From Coptis chinensis (taxonomy: Eukaryota > Streptophyta > Magnoliopsida > Ranunculales > Ranunculaceae), in the NCBI GenBank assembly GCA_015680905.1, contig CM027385.1:79939501-80003500 (forward strand): 64,000 nt of DNA, in the 5' to 3' direction. Position numbers and translations under genes: made by a program. The stretch's first letter is position 1; each line of letters starts with the position of its first letter. The notes under the pieces were generated by a model. The model saw only the letters and a list, made by a program, of their open reading frames with translations, did not search any database and was not told the origin of the DNA. Below, piece by piece: positions 23,793 through 35,187 of this stretch.

Positions 23793-26700
23793 TCACAAAA
23801 AAGGAATAAAATGCCAAAACCAAACCTGTGATGATCCATTTCTTCGGGTATGGCACTGCAATAAATGTTTTGCAACTTCGTCCCAGTCTGCAAATAAAAT
23901 TGCACTTCTTTATGCCTGTTGAATTTCATTGCAAAATAGAAAGTATAAAGTCCTTACCAGGGATACGCTGATAATCTGGTTCTATTCCATTTCCATTGAT
24001 GTCCATATGATTTGGCGTTACATACTTCCCAACAGTGACTACCACACCCGATCCATCATTAAGTTCGAATACAGATTGAATTAGACCCTGAAAAGAAAAT
24101 GGAATGCATGAATTGGACCCTCAACAGCATGGCCCTTTTTTGAATGGGACATTACTAACAACAATTTGTCCAAAAACTTGACTAAAACATGCTGCTTAGA
24201 TAACAAAATTAAGACAATAACAAAGAGCCTTTTGTTTTTTATGTAGTCTCCTCACAAATTCCCAGCGAACAACCTGACTTGGTTTGAAAAACCAATTGGA
24301 TACAGTGATACATACAGAATGGTTCATACAGGATGACGAAGATCACTTCCACCGAACAAACATGAAGCAAGCAATGAACTTACTAAAAGAATGATTGAGC
24401 ATTGCCGTCTATTCATACCTTACCGAAAGTCTTCTCCCCAACAAGAACAGCTCTGCAGTTATCATGAAGTGCAGTAGCTACCTATAAGCAACTTCAAATT
24501 AGCATACCAACTCCGAGGAATAAAACTCAACAAAATAGAATGATAATGCTCACTATTTCACTTGAACTAGCAGTCTTGTTGTTGACCAATACCTGCACCA
24601 AAGTTGATACTACACAATTAGCCTTGAAAAGAAGTCCCAAAAACTGTAGATGCAAGAAGGGCTGATACATGGCAACAACTTTTTACTCTCTTCTGTTAAT
24701 TAAACCCCTCAACCAATCGATTATTGCTTAGAAGCAGTACAATGTCGAAGCAAAAGCTTATTCATGGTTCAAGCAATGACATTCCCAAATGTAGCTACAA
24801 AGTTTTATCTGGCCATACTCAGAATAGCGATCGACAAAGAGAGATTACAAATGAATTTTGTAACTGAAAACTTAAAGCACATAATGGATGAAAATCAACA
24901 TATTATTGTTGGTTAGCATACAATTAGGGGAGCTGTAACCAGAGGCGCAGTCTCAGCAACTATAGTATTCTGGTACTTGGGATCCCTTCCAACTGTGTAT
25001 ATCACCTGTAAACGTATATCACCCGAGAATAAGGTACATGATTAAATACTTAATTAACGTAATAAAAGCAAACGGATTGATCAATGTAAAGTACGTGTAC
25101 TGGCTAACAGATATAATTGATCAATGTAAAGTACGTGTACTCCGATTCTATCGGTCCAAAAAAGCAGTTACGGAATTTTATGGTTCTCCTACTTCTATCC
25201 CTTCCTTACAAACCCAATAGAAACTTCCTAGAAAATTTGGAAGATGTCCCTTAGAACTCTAACACTACTTACTCCAAATACCTAACCTTTTAGAAAAAGT
25301 TACAAGGGTGTATATCAGAGCAATCATGGTCTCTCAGACACACCAAGAAACCCCAAACCCCAACCCCCAAATACCCCATGCCATACTGACGACTTGAAAG
25401 TATGACCCATGACCCTCATCAGAACCCACCACTCTAATAACATAATATCCACAAGAAGTTGGAGAGATCAACAAATATATTATTTGGGGGCACTGACCTT
25501 TTCAACATCCCTGGAGCAGGACCACTAAACCACAATGTGGAACTAATACACATAAGATGTGTCATAAATGAGTCCAATATATGAAAACAGGAAATCACTC
25601 ATGGAAGTGAATAAAGAATACTTGAACAAGATGCATACCGTATCCCCCTTATCCAGAAAAAGCTTAGCAACTTCAATTCCAGCCTGAGATGAGTAAAAAT
25701 GGTTGTATCAGAACGCAAAAAGAGGAGAGGGGGGGGGGGGAGAGACCGTACTTATTTTTTTATTATTCGGTGGATGATCAGATGTTACGAAACAAAACAA
25801 ACTTGGAACAAGTATTATACGGGAACAAGAAAAAAAATGTGATAAGAGAAGATTATCTACTATATCATTTATGACTTATTGGTGACCTCAGAAAAAGTTG
25901 CACTTAACATTTAGTAAAATACTTAAATTCACTTTCCAGTCAATCATTTGCTATAACATACACCATGGGGATGGATGGAATCATGGAAGTGATATATGTT
26001 TGTGGATAAACCTTCTTAAAAGAATGTATATGTTTATCAAAATCTATTTCATGGAAATAATAGAGTTAACAGGTTCAACTTGATTAAGAAAAAGAAAAGA
26101 ATATGCAGTTATAACAAACCTGCACTAGTCCACCAAGATTATCTCTTAGATCCAGGACGAAGTAGGAGGCACCAGAGTCTTGAAGTCGCTTCATTGCTGA
26201 AGGATTTAGTATTATTCTCAATGTAGTTAGATGTTACGGAAAACAATTAGTGCAAGAAAAGTAGTCCCAATGTATCCCTATCAATTCAGCACTTGAAACG
26301 TAACATATTGAGGAAGCATGATGGGCCAAATTTCTACGATCAGACAAGACTTCTCACAAATGCTATGTCTACAAGATGAAGCGAATTGAACAGTACATCC
26401 CTATAAGATGTATATTAGGCTGTCTTCGCTCAAAGGCTTACAAGGAAGACATGTTAAATTGACAACTTCTCCATAAGCTCAAACTTATGTAAATGGTCAA
26501 TTCTATTAATATATTAGAGCAAGCTTGGGGACACTCATATAATGTCAACACTCTCCCTTAGCGGGACATGCTGGAATTACACAAGTAGAAGGACGGGACA
26601 TCTTCACCCGGCAGGAGTTGAACCCGAGACCACTCAGAAACCAGAGGCTCCAATACCATGTTAAATTGTCAATTTCTTCATAAGCTCGAACTTATGTGAA

Positions 26701-29700
26701 AGGTCAATTCTATTAATATATTAGAATAGGCTCGAGAACACTCATATATGTCAACAAGACACATATGCCTTGTTTGCACTTTTGACCACGGTTTATGCCT
26801 TAGCACGATCTGGTTATTCTATTTCTCATCTTTATAGTTTTAGAATTTATACTACAATACGCAATTGTAATATTATACATCAGATGTTCTATGGCCCTAA
26901 TTATTCCTCCCCTCTTCTTCACTTTTAGCCTTTATCAAGTCATCTAATTAATAATAGAAGGTGAGCACATACCAATGACCAAATCCTTTCTAGCCAAAGC
27001 ATTAAACTCTTTCAATCGTATATACCCAACAGAAGCAGTTCCATTCTCTATTTCTTCCGAACGATAGAATACTGGTGATCTAGCAACAAGTTGCCTCTCA
27101 ACTCTAATAGATTGGACAGGACCACAGTTGCCATGCTTAACCTACAAGCACCAATATTTATTGAGCAACTTAAACCAAAATTAAAATGGAAGTTCTTCAT
27201 GTGACATGATTTAGAGATACAACCTCAATAGTCACAAACGTTTCTGTTGGACCTTGTAGCAAAGATAATACTTCAAAAGCGGACTTCCCTCTGATATTGA
27301 CTCCATTAACAGATAAAACTTCATCCCCCTACCAAGAAATAAGAAATCCAAGCAAGAGGCCAATTGAAAAATTGAAACGTAGACCATATGATTGGTTTAG
27401 TGAGTAGATAACTTCTTACGCAAAACAAACTTATAGCAATATAAACTATAGAAGTCCAGAGACTCAAGATCACAAACATAGAGACAGATACATGTAAGCT
27501 ACTTAGCGAGACATTAAGCAATAGGGCATTGCATAACAAATAAAAAAGAAAAAAAAAAAAACAAGTTTTTCTTGCTTTGCAATACCTGTCTAACACCAGC
27601 AATATGAGCAGGGCCATCCAATATGAGGCCGAGAACCTTTAACTTGATCCCTCCATTGTCATCAGGAACTTCCCTAAGGTTTATTCCAATTCCAGACAAA
27701 TCATACCGAGCCATCTTCGAGAACTTTTATCAACAATGAAAGTAACACACGACGTGGAATAAGAAAACTGCAAGTAGAAGCTACACATTGATGCAAGTCA
27801 TCAATTGAAAGGTTCAGAATGACATTGTTAGTGGCATTCTTACAGCTAAAAAATATGTAAATAAAAACATAGTTCAGAGGAAAAGGTAGCCTGACCAAAA
27901 CTAATTTCACGTATGAAAAAGACTAAAAGAGTGTACCAACGGATTAATGAACAAAAGACATAAGTCTTGTAACTAAGAAAAACTGAAGGGATGTGTCTCC
28001 GTAATCATACTCCTCAAATTAGATCTAAGAAAAAGATGGAAGGCCAGCAACTTAATGGATTTCACTAGGGTGGTTGTGATTAAGGGTTATCTCTTTCAAG
28101 GAAGAACTTGAAGAAGAAATGGTTTTGATTTGGATGCATGCTCTCAAATGCATTAAGGAAGTCTATAAAGAGAGTACTTTGAGTTATATGTTTGTTTATG
28201 TATATTATAGCAGCTCCCCTTAAACTGCAAACCTTTTCTCCCAGATAAAAGAGCACCAGTTATCAAATTGTAATATATGAGAGACGAGTGGGTTGCCTGG
28301 GACCCTGGTCCCTAGTAAATTAGGCCCATGTGCAACCACTCAGCCGGTTTTCTTGACGATAGCGACTGTGTTGAATTGCAAACACATGGAATAACTTAAA
28401 AGACACCCACGGAGCCGTGAGATTAAAGGTTGATGGGAAATCATACTGTTCTTCTATATTAGATAGATATCACAGTGTTCCTATCGTGGAAACATCCATT
28501 GTCGCTTTTCAGTACATTTAATTTCAATGAACATCACTTCAGAGGAGGGGGGTGTTGAGGGCAAATAATGCAAACAACGGACTTGGTTTTGAATAAATCT
28601 TAAACCATACAGCAGTTAATTATGAGAAATGTAGACAATTATGTGAACAGTGATGAATCAAACCTCAGAAGGCGGAAGGAAGCGTGTATAAGGATCACCC
28701 AGACTAGATAACATCCGACGAATTATACCATGAGCTTTAGATCTAGTCGAAATTGTGCTACCAATAATATCGTTCTTCCTTTGCTGAAATTTAATGAGCA
28801 TGCTTATTAGGAACACAAACAACAAATTAAGAGCACAGATAACATGGAAACAAACCAAAAAACAAGGAAAATGCCCACATACAGAACAACACAGTTGAAA
28901 TTACTAAGCTGCTAGCAAACAAATAATGCTATTTCTAGACCAAGTCTTGTAATCCATGTTTATTTAAATCGTAATTTCATATTACAACAGGATTCAGGAA
29001 TTTGGCCTACTTCCCAAATTAATTCAGCTATCCTCGAACATTCCACATACTGACATACAGCATTGCTGACAATCCATTCTGGAACACAACCAAATAGGAG
29101 CTTGGAATATCAGTTTCCCACCCTCAATCCCAAAGATTATTTTTCGTATTATGTGTATCATAAGGGGAAAAGATGGTGCAGCTGCACATAATTCCCATAT
29201 CACGATTTACATTTACATTTCCACATTTGCCATTTGCCATTTACATCTATAGTCCGAAATTTTCGGTTCGTCTCCATTATTCCAACAACCTTTATTTTAA
29301 TCAATTAATTCTACAATTTCAAGAGAAAATATTCAATCTTTTTCAATTGCAAATACCCAACAAGTTACCAAAAATACTAAAACATCCAAAATCAAACATC
29401 AAATATCAAATATAAGCAAAAAAACAAGAAAAGGGTAAAAAAAATTTCATACCATCCAATCATCAAGAGACCAACGATGTTTACTAGTAGAATCAAGAAA
29501 AGTCTCCTTAACAATCTCCCAAGCTTCCTCTACAATCCCTTCATTAGTAACTAACTCTGGGGCCGTTTCAACTACTTCTTTTTCTTCTTCTGTACAATAT
29601 TCTGAACTAGAACTTTGAAGTGATGGTGTTAATGGTTGAGGTATAACTGAAGCAAAAGAAGTAGATGGTGATGAAAAGAGTAGAGTGAAGGAAAGTGTGT

Positions 29701-29890
29701 TAGTGAATGCATGAAGTAGTAGTTTTTTTGGCCATGCAAAGGTAGTGGTGAAGTTAACAACTGGTTTTGAAGCAGTGTCTGTTGTAAGTAGTTGTTTTGG
29801 TGGTGGTGGTGTAAGTGATGAAGTGCAGTAAACGAGTGTCATCTTGTTTTTTGCTTGGTGTGCATTTGGTTTTTTGAGATGAGTCTTCAA
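23793..29890 (-). CDS. CTPA1: Chloroplast C-terminal processing protease (S41), CTPA1-like
   Basis: A serine endopeptidase of the tail-specific/D1-processing family that trims C-termini in the thylakoid lumen (family knowledge). Twelve exons with GT-AG borders: 29890-29453, 28783-28664, 27723-27586, 27328-27224, 27141-26973, 26196-26120, 25683-25639, 25005-24922, 24592-24554, 24481-24419, 24087-23958, 23887-23793. All join in frame to 500 residues with no break. Residues 1-90 are Ser/Thr-rich and transit-like; the second Met (29842) is a more typical transit-peptide start than the charged first 16 residues. PDZ is about 195-275 (GIGINLREVPDDNGG). The S41 domain has Ser401 in TASSSE and Lys426 in GEKTFGK, exactly 25 apart as in E. 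coli Tsp, with Asp412 matching Tsp Asp441. The last exon may instead splice at CAG/GTTTGG; as read it ends WFWHFIPFL. The symbol is by closest remembered homologue (At5g46390 type). Confidence 0.93.
26452..26756 (-). mobile_element. TRIM (miniature LTR retrotransposon) in CTPA intron 5
   Basis: A 305-bp element, complete in structure and non-coding. Terminal direct repeats of about 98 bp at 26659-26756 and 26452-26550 read minus as TGTTGACAT...TTTAACA. Directly inside the 5' repeat is TGGTATTGGAGCC, close to the initiator-tRNA-Met primer site, and a purine tract (AAGGGAGAG) precedes the 3' repeat. AGACA is duplicated exactly at 26447-26451 and 26757-26761. It lies in the same orientation as the host gene, inside the intron between 26972 and 26197. 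Confidence 0.92.
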
Positions 29891-29919
29891 ACGTCTAATT
29901 TTCTACCTGGTATATATTT

Positions 29920-30426
29920 GGGGTGGAACTTGGGGGCGGGTTAGCCCAAGCCCGATGGATTAAAACTCTACTTTTGTTGGTACTGGGCTAACATGTTATA
30001 TCCGTGGTCTGGGCTTGGTTTTGTAAAATCAAAACTCGATTTGGTTTTGGGTTAGGTTCGGATTAGAATATCAAAAAACCAAAAACCCCGAGCCCGTGTG
30101 CATATGTACGTATATTTTTCAATCATTCTATCTTTGTAAAAAATAAGGCTGAAAATCTCTATTTTAGAGAGAATAATATAATCAACAAGGTTAGTTTCTC
30201 TTTCAAACAATCAAATCTCTTTAATTTCATTAGAAGATTTTAATTTTAGTGTTTTTTATTTTATAATTCCAAAAAAAACCAGAGAAGTTTGACCAACCCG
30301 ACCTAACCCAACCCAACTTGAATTGGTCGGACTAAGGCTTGGGCTGAAAATTTAAGGACCGACTAGAGCTTGGTCCCAGGCACGAGTTATACCTCAACCC
30401 GACCCAATCCGCCCGAGTTCCACCCT
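29920..30426. mobile_element. MITE beside the CTPA start
   Basis: About 507 bp with inverted ends: left GGGGTGGAACTTGGGGGCGG, right reading inward AGGGTGGAACTCGGGCGG. The interior has CCCAAGCCCG and CCGACC repeats typical of plant hAT-like MITEs with GGGTGG-type ends. Flanks are AT-rich (TATATAT), so the target duplication cannot be fixed. It lies 30 bp upstream of the first possible CTPA start codon. Confidence 0.7.
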
Positions 30427-30520
30427 TATATATATACTAGATTTTGGACCCGGACATACGCCCGGGATCTATTAAATATTTTGTGGGCTGAAAATGCTTT
30501 ACAAAATGTCTCACACACAT

Positions 30521-31178
30521 TTTCGAATCAGAATATATTTTTATTGAAAATAAACCGAAATACATTAATGACCAACGATTATGGTACATAAGTACTTGGA
30601 AATTAATTAAGAGATCAAATTGAGATAGCCTCATCACTTTGTGGTTTAGGATATTAATTCGTGATTTTCAAATAGAATTATCTTAAACTCGATCTATCTT
30701 GTATAATAGTTTTATTATATTTATGGTGATTTAGCGGCAAATTTTTGAATCATAATATATTTTTATTAAAAATAAACCGAAATACGTTAATGAGCAGCGA
30801 TTATGATGCATAAGTACTTGGAAACTAAGGGATCAAATTGAGATAGCCTATTCACTTTATGGTTTAGGATATTAATCCATAATTTTCAAATAGAATTATA
30901 TTAAACTCGATCTAGCTTGTATAATAGTTTTCTTAGATTTATGGTGATTTAGCGGCAAATTTTTGAATCAGAATATATTTTTATTGAAAATAAACCAAAT
31001 AATTAATGAACAGCATTATGGTGCATAAGTACTTGGAAACTAAGGGATCAAATTGAGATAGTCTATTCACTTTGTGGTTTATAATATTAATCTGTAATTT
31101 TCAAATAAAATTATTTTAAACTCGATCTAGCTTGTATAATAGTTTTATTATATTTATGGTGATTTAGCGGTAAATCAT
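30521..31178. repeat. Three tandem ~220-bp repeats in Helitron
   Basis: Units begin at about 30521, 30742 and 30961 (221, 219 and 218 bp). Each carries GAATCA(G/T)AATATATTTTTATT, AAGTACTTGGAAA, GATCAAATTGAGATAG and TGGTGATTTAGCGG. They differ by scattered substitutions and small indels. Confidence 0.88.
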
Positions 31179-31665
31179 CACTGTTCGGCTTACGTACTAA
31201 TGTGTACAAATCACTAAAACAGATTGATTATTTCCATATACTCAAATAATACACTACTCCCACTTGAAAATATTTATCATATGAACGTGTCCTACGAACG
31301 GGTGCCGTTATATTAAATTATTCTAAAAAATATTAGCAACTATGCATAGTTATGAGATATGAAAATTATATTAATTACTCATTTAAATTTCTTGCACAAC
31401 TCTCTATAAAAAGGAAGCACCAAATCTTGATAAAACTAATCGATTTTTTTTTTTTTTATTTTTTTTATTTATTTTTTATTTTTTATTGTTAGGTTTAATA
31501 ATTAAAGTTTTGTGAGAATGCCCAATCTTGTTGATAATATTGAAGATACTTGAATAGCAAGGTATTCCCAATCACAATAAAAATAATTATAATAAACACT
31601 GCTTAAAATGCAAAACTATATTTGTCGAGACATTTATTCCCCCTACATAAAATACAAATATGTTT

Positions 31666-33060
31666 TAGGGTTATTAATTCAATGCATTTGCACCAAGTTT
31701 ATGATTTTCCATTAATTATTCTTTGAGGTTAGTTTAATATAGTATGTTGCATCCCGTTTCTAATTTCTCATTAATTATTTTTTGAAGTTAGTACAATGCG
31801 AATGCATCAAGTTTTCGATTTCCCGTTAATTATTATTTGAGGTTAGTACAGTGCAATTACATCCACTTTATGATTTCCCATTAGTTATTCATTAAAGTTA
31901 ATTTAGTACGTACAGTTGCATCCAATTTTTGATGTTTCGTTAATTAGTCTTTGAGATTAGTTCATTGCATTTGCATCCAGATTCCAATCTCTCGTTAATT
32001 ACTCTTTGAGGTTAGTTCAATATATTTGCATCCAGTTTCTAATTTCCTGTTAATTGTTTTTCTAGGTTAGTTTGATAGTTTACAATTTCTATACAGTTTG
32101 CATACATATAAGAGTCTGTTTTTATAAACTAACTTTTATTTTGGGTTCATAATTACTTGTAATTATTCATATGAGAAGGCTAAAAAAGTGGATATTTATG
32201 CCTTGAGGTCAGTGTGATGCAGTTACATCCGACTTCCGATTTCTAGTTAACCATTTTTTTATGTTATTTCAATGCATTTGCATCCAATTTTTTATTTCCC
32301 GTTAGTTAATCTCTGATTTTAGTTTAATGCAGTTGCATATAATTTTAGATTTTATGTTAATTGTTCTTTGAGGTTAGTTCAATGCATTTGCATCAAGTTT
32401 CTGATTTCCGGTTAATTATTTTTTTAAGGTTAGTTCAATGCAGTTACATCAAATTTATAATTTCCCGTTAATTATTTATTTAGGTTAGTTCAGTGCAGTT
32501 TCATCAATTTTTTTAATGTTTCATTAATTATTCTTTGAGATTAGTTCATTGCATTTGGATCCAGTTTCCGATTTCCCGTTAATAACTCTTTAAGGTTAGT
32601 TTAATACATCTGCATCTAGTTTATGATTATTTATGCTTTGAGGTTAGTTCGATATAATTATATCCAGTTTTTTATTTTCCGTTAACTATTCTTTGAGGTT
32701 ATTTCAATGCATTTGCATTTAGTTTTCGATTTCCCACCAATTATTTTATGAGGTTAGTTCAATGCAGTTTTGCATTCGGTTTTGATTTTATGTTAATTAT
32801 TTTTTGAGTAAAGTTCAATGCATTCGCATTCAGTTTCCAGTTTCTCATTAATTATTATTTGAGGTTTGTTTGATGTATTTGCATACCGTTTCCGATTTTC
32901 CGATAAATATTTTTCAAGGATTTGCATTCAATTTCTAATTATCCGTTAGTTACTCTCTTTTAATGCAATTTGCATAAACTTTATGATTTCCCATTAATTA
33001 CTCCTTGAGCTCAGTTATGTATTTGAATCAAATTTCCAATTTCCTTATAATTATCCAATG
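31666..33060. repeat. ~54-bp minisatellite, block 1
   Basis: About 25 degenerate copies of a unit whose consensus reads GAGGTTAGTTCAATGCATTT, then GCATCCAGTTTCCGATTTCC, then CGTTAATTATTCTTT. Units vary in length by a few bases and in a GCAGTTGCATCC versus GCATTTGCATCC variant. The count is by eye. Confidence 0.85.
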
Positions 33061-33596
33061 TGGTGTGTAATACCAACTTCTATTGATCCATTTGTAGTGT
33101 CCTTGAAAACATGACATAAAAAGTAAATTATGCTTAATTTACTATGTGGGATCATCGAAGATTATCTAGTTTCCGATTTCTCGTTAATTATTCTTTAAAT
33201 TATGCATGACTCACTATGTGGAATCTTCAAATATTATCTACTTAATGAGTGTTGTTATATTAATTATTCTAAAAATATTTGCAAATATGCATAACTATTA
33301 TATATTAATATTATATTGATCACTCAACCAAATTTCTTATAACGTGAAAACCTCACTCTCTATTAAAAAAAAAAACCTTTGATAAAATTCTTCAACTTCA
33401 TTTGTTTTGTTTAATAATAGAAGTTTAATTGAATTTTTGTGAGATTGCCTAATAAAGGCTGAAGTTCATATATATTGAAGCTACTTGAATAGCAAGGAGT
33501 TCCTAATCATCTGGAAAGAGATAAGATAAACATCATTTTAAATGCAAAACTATACTTATCGAGACATTCCCACAACATATAACCCAACTATGTTTT

Positions 33597-34520
33597 GAGG
33601 TTAGTTTAATGCATTTGCATCTAGTTTCGATTTTTAGTTATTTATATTTTGAGGTTAGTTCAATGCGGTTGCATCCAATTTTTCAATTCCCATTATTTAT
33701 TTTTTTTGAGATCGAGTTCATTGCGGTTGCATCCAAGTTTCGATTGATCGTTAATTATTCTTTTCGGTTAGTTCAATACATTTGCATCAAATTCCCAATT
33801 TTCTATTAATTGTTCTTTGAGGTCGAGTTCAATACATTTGCATCCAGGTTTACGATTTCCGTTAATTATTCTGTGAGATTAGTTTAATGTATTTGCATCA
33901 AGTTTTCGATTTCTCGTGTTTATTATTTGATAAAGTTGCATTTGCATTTAGTTTCTGATTTCCCGTTAATTATTGTTTGAGGTTAGTTCAATGAGTTTGC
34001 ATCCAGTTTCCGATTTCCCGTTAATTATTTCTTGAGGTTTTGCATCCAATATATTTTTTGAGATTAGTTCAATGCAGTTGCATCCGGTTTTCGATTTCCC
34101 GTTAATTATTTTTTAAGATTAGTTCCACCCATTTGCATTATGTTCCCAATTTATAATTAATTTTTCTTTGAGGTTAGTTCAATACAGTTGCATCCAATTT
34201 TCGATTTCCCGTTAATTTAATCTTTGAAGGTTAGCTCAATGCATTTGCATCCAGTTTCTGATTTTCCGACAATTATTTTTTGATGTTAGTTTGATGTATT
34301 TGTATCCAAGTTTTGATTTTCTGTTAATTATTCTTTGAGATTAGTTTAATGCAGTTGTATCCATATTTTGATTTTCTATTAATTACTTTTTAAGATTAGT
34401 TTAATGCTTGCATTTGCATCCAGTTTCCGATTTCCCGTTAAATATTATTTGAGGTTAGTTCGATGCATTTGCATCCAGTTTTCCGTTCCCCATTAATTGT
34501 TTTTTGTCGTTAGTTTCATT
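33597..34520. repeat. ~54-bp minisatellite, block 2
   Basis: About 17 further copies of the same unit as block 1. The ~360-bp segment before it (about 33240-33596) resembles the segment before block 1 (about 31300-31665): both contain TGAATAGCAAGG, AATGCAAAACTATA and TCGAGACATT. Segment plus array therefore appear duplicated as a ~1.9-kb unit. Confidence 0.85.
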
Positions 34521-35187
34521 CAATATTATATATATTTTAAAATATTTATCATTATTGCTTTGCTGTTTTTTTTTTTTTCATTTTCTATTATATATTTTGT
34601 ATAATTGTTTTTAACTATGTTTTGAAGCCATGTTAAGGATATATTCGAAATAAGTCGGTGTTTTATCATAGATACTAAAATTGTATGATTTGTAATAGGA
34701 AATTAGTTTATACAAATCACTTATTTTTTAGCATTTTTTTTTATTTGATCAAATATATAAGAATTGGAACACTAAAAGTGTTTGATTCGTATTTCTACAA
34801 ATCACCTATTTTTTTTAGTAATTTTTTTTTTATTTGATCAAATATATAAGAATTGAAAATACACTTAAACTCTCAAAATATAAGAATTAGAAATACACTC
34901 AAACTCTCCAAAGAGTTCCATGTACGTGGAAGACTATTAGAAAATATTATCTTTCATATTAGAGTGCCACATAAGATAGAAAAAAAAGCTAACTCTCATA
35001 TTAGAGTGCCACATAGGAGAGAGAAAATCCTTCTTTAAAGGTCTCTGCTTTAGTATATAGATAGTAGATATACAAAGTTTAAATTTCGCTGCCAACTTCT
35101 GAAATGTCGGAATATTTATAAAATTTCGAGAGAAAATGCCAACTCACGATATGTATTCATCACACACAAAGTTTACATACATAGACA

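Larger units (their letters stand above)
30437..35061 (-). mobile_element. Non-autonomous Helitron packed with tandem repeats
   Basis: Read on the minus strand it starts TCTATATACTAAAGC at 35061 and ends in CTAG at 30437, with a host A before and T after, as Helitrons insert. Just before the 3' end is a hairpin CCCGG-GCGTATGT-CCGGG. These are the defining Helitron ends (5' TC, 3' hairpin plus CTRR, A/T target). No Rep/helicase coding is present. The 4.6-kb interior is almost entirely repeats: a ~220-bp unit in three copies and a ~54-bp minisatellite in two blocks. Confidence 0.85.

Noticed and set aside
28240-28380. tRNA-derived SINE in a protease intron
   Set aside because: A GGGTTGCCTGGGACCC-like stretch looked tRNA-like, but no A/B boxes, tail or target duplication could be found.
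29173-29415. 80-codon plus-strand frame
   Set aside because: Low-complexity sequence within intron 1 of the protease gene on the opposite strand.
31666-34520. Regular repeats that could suggest a CRISPR array
   Set aside because: Units are contiguous, degenerate and without unique spacers, inside a plant Helitron; this is a minisatellite.
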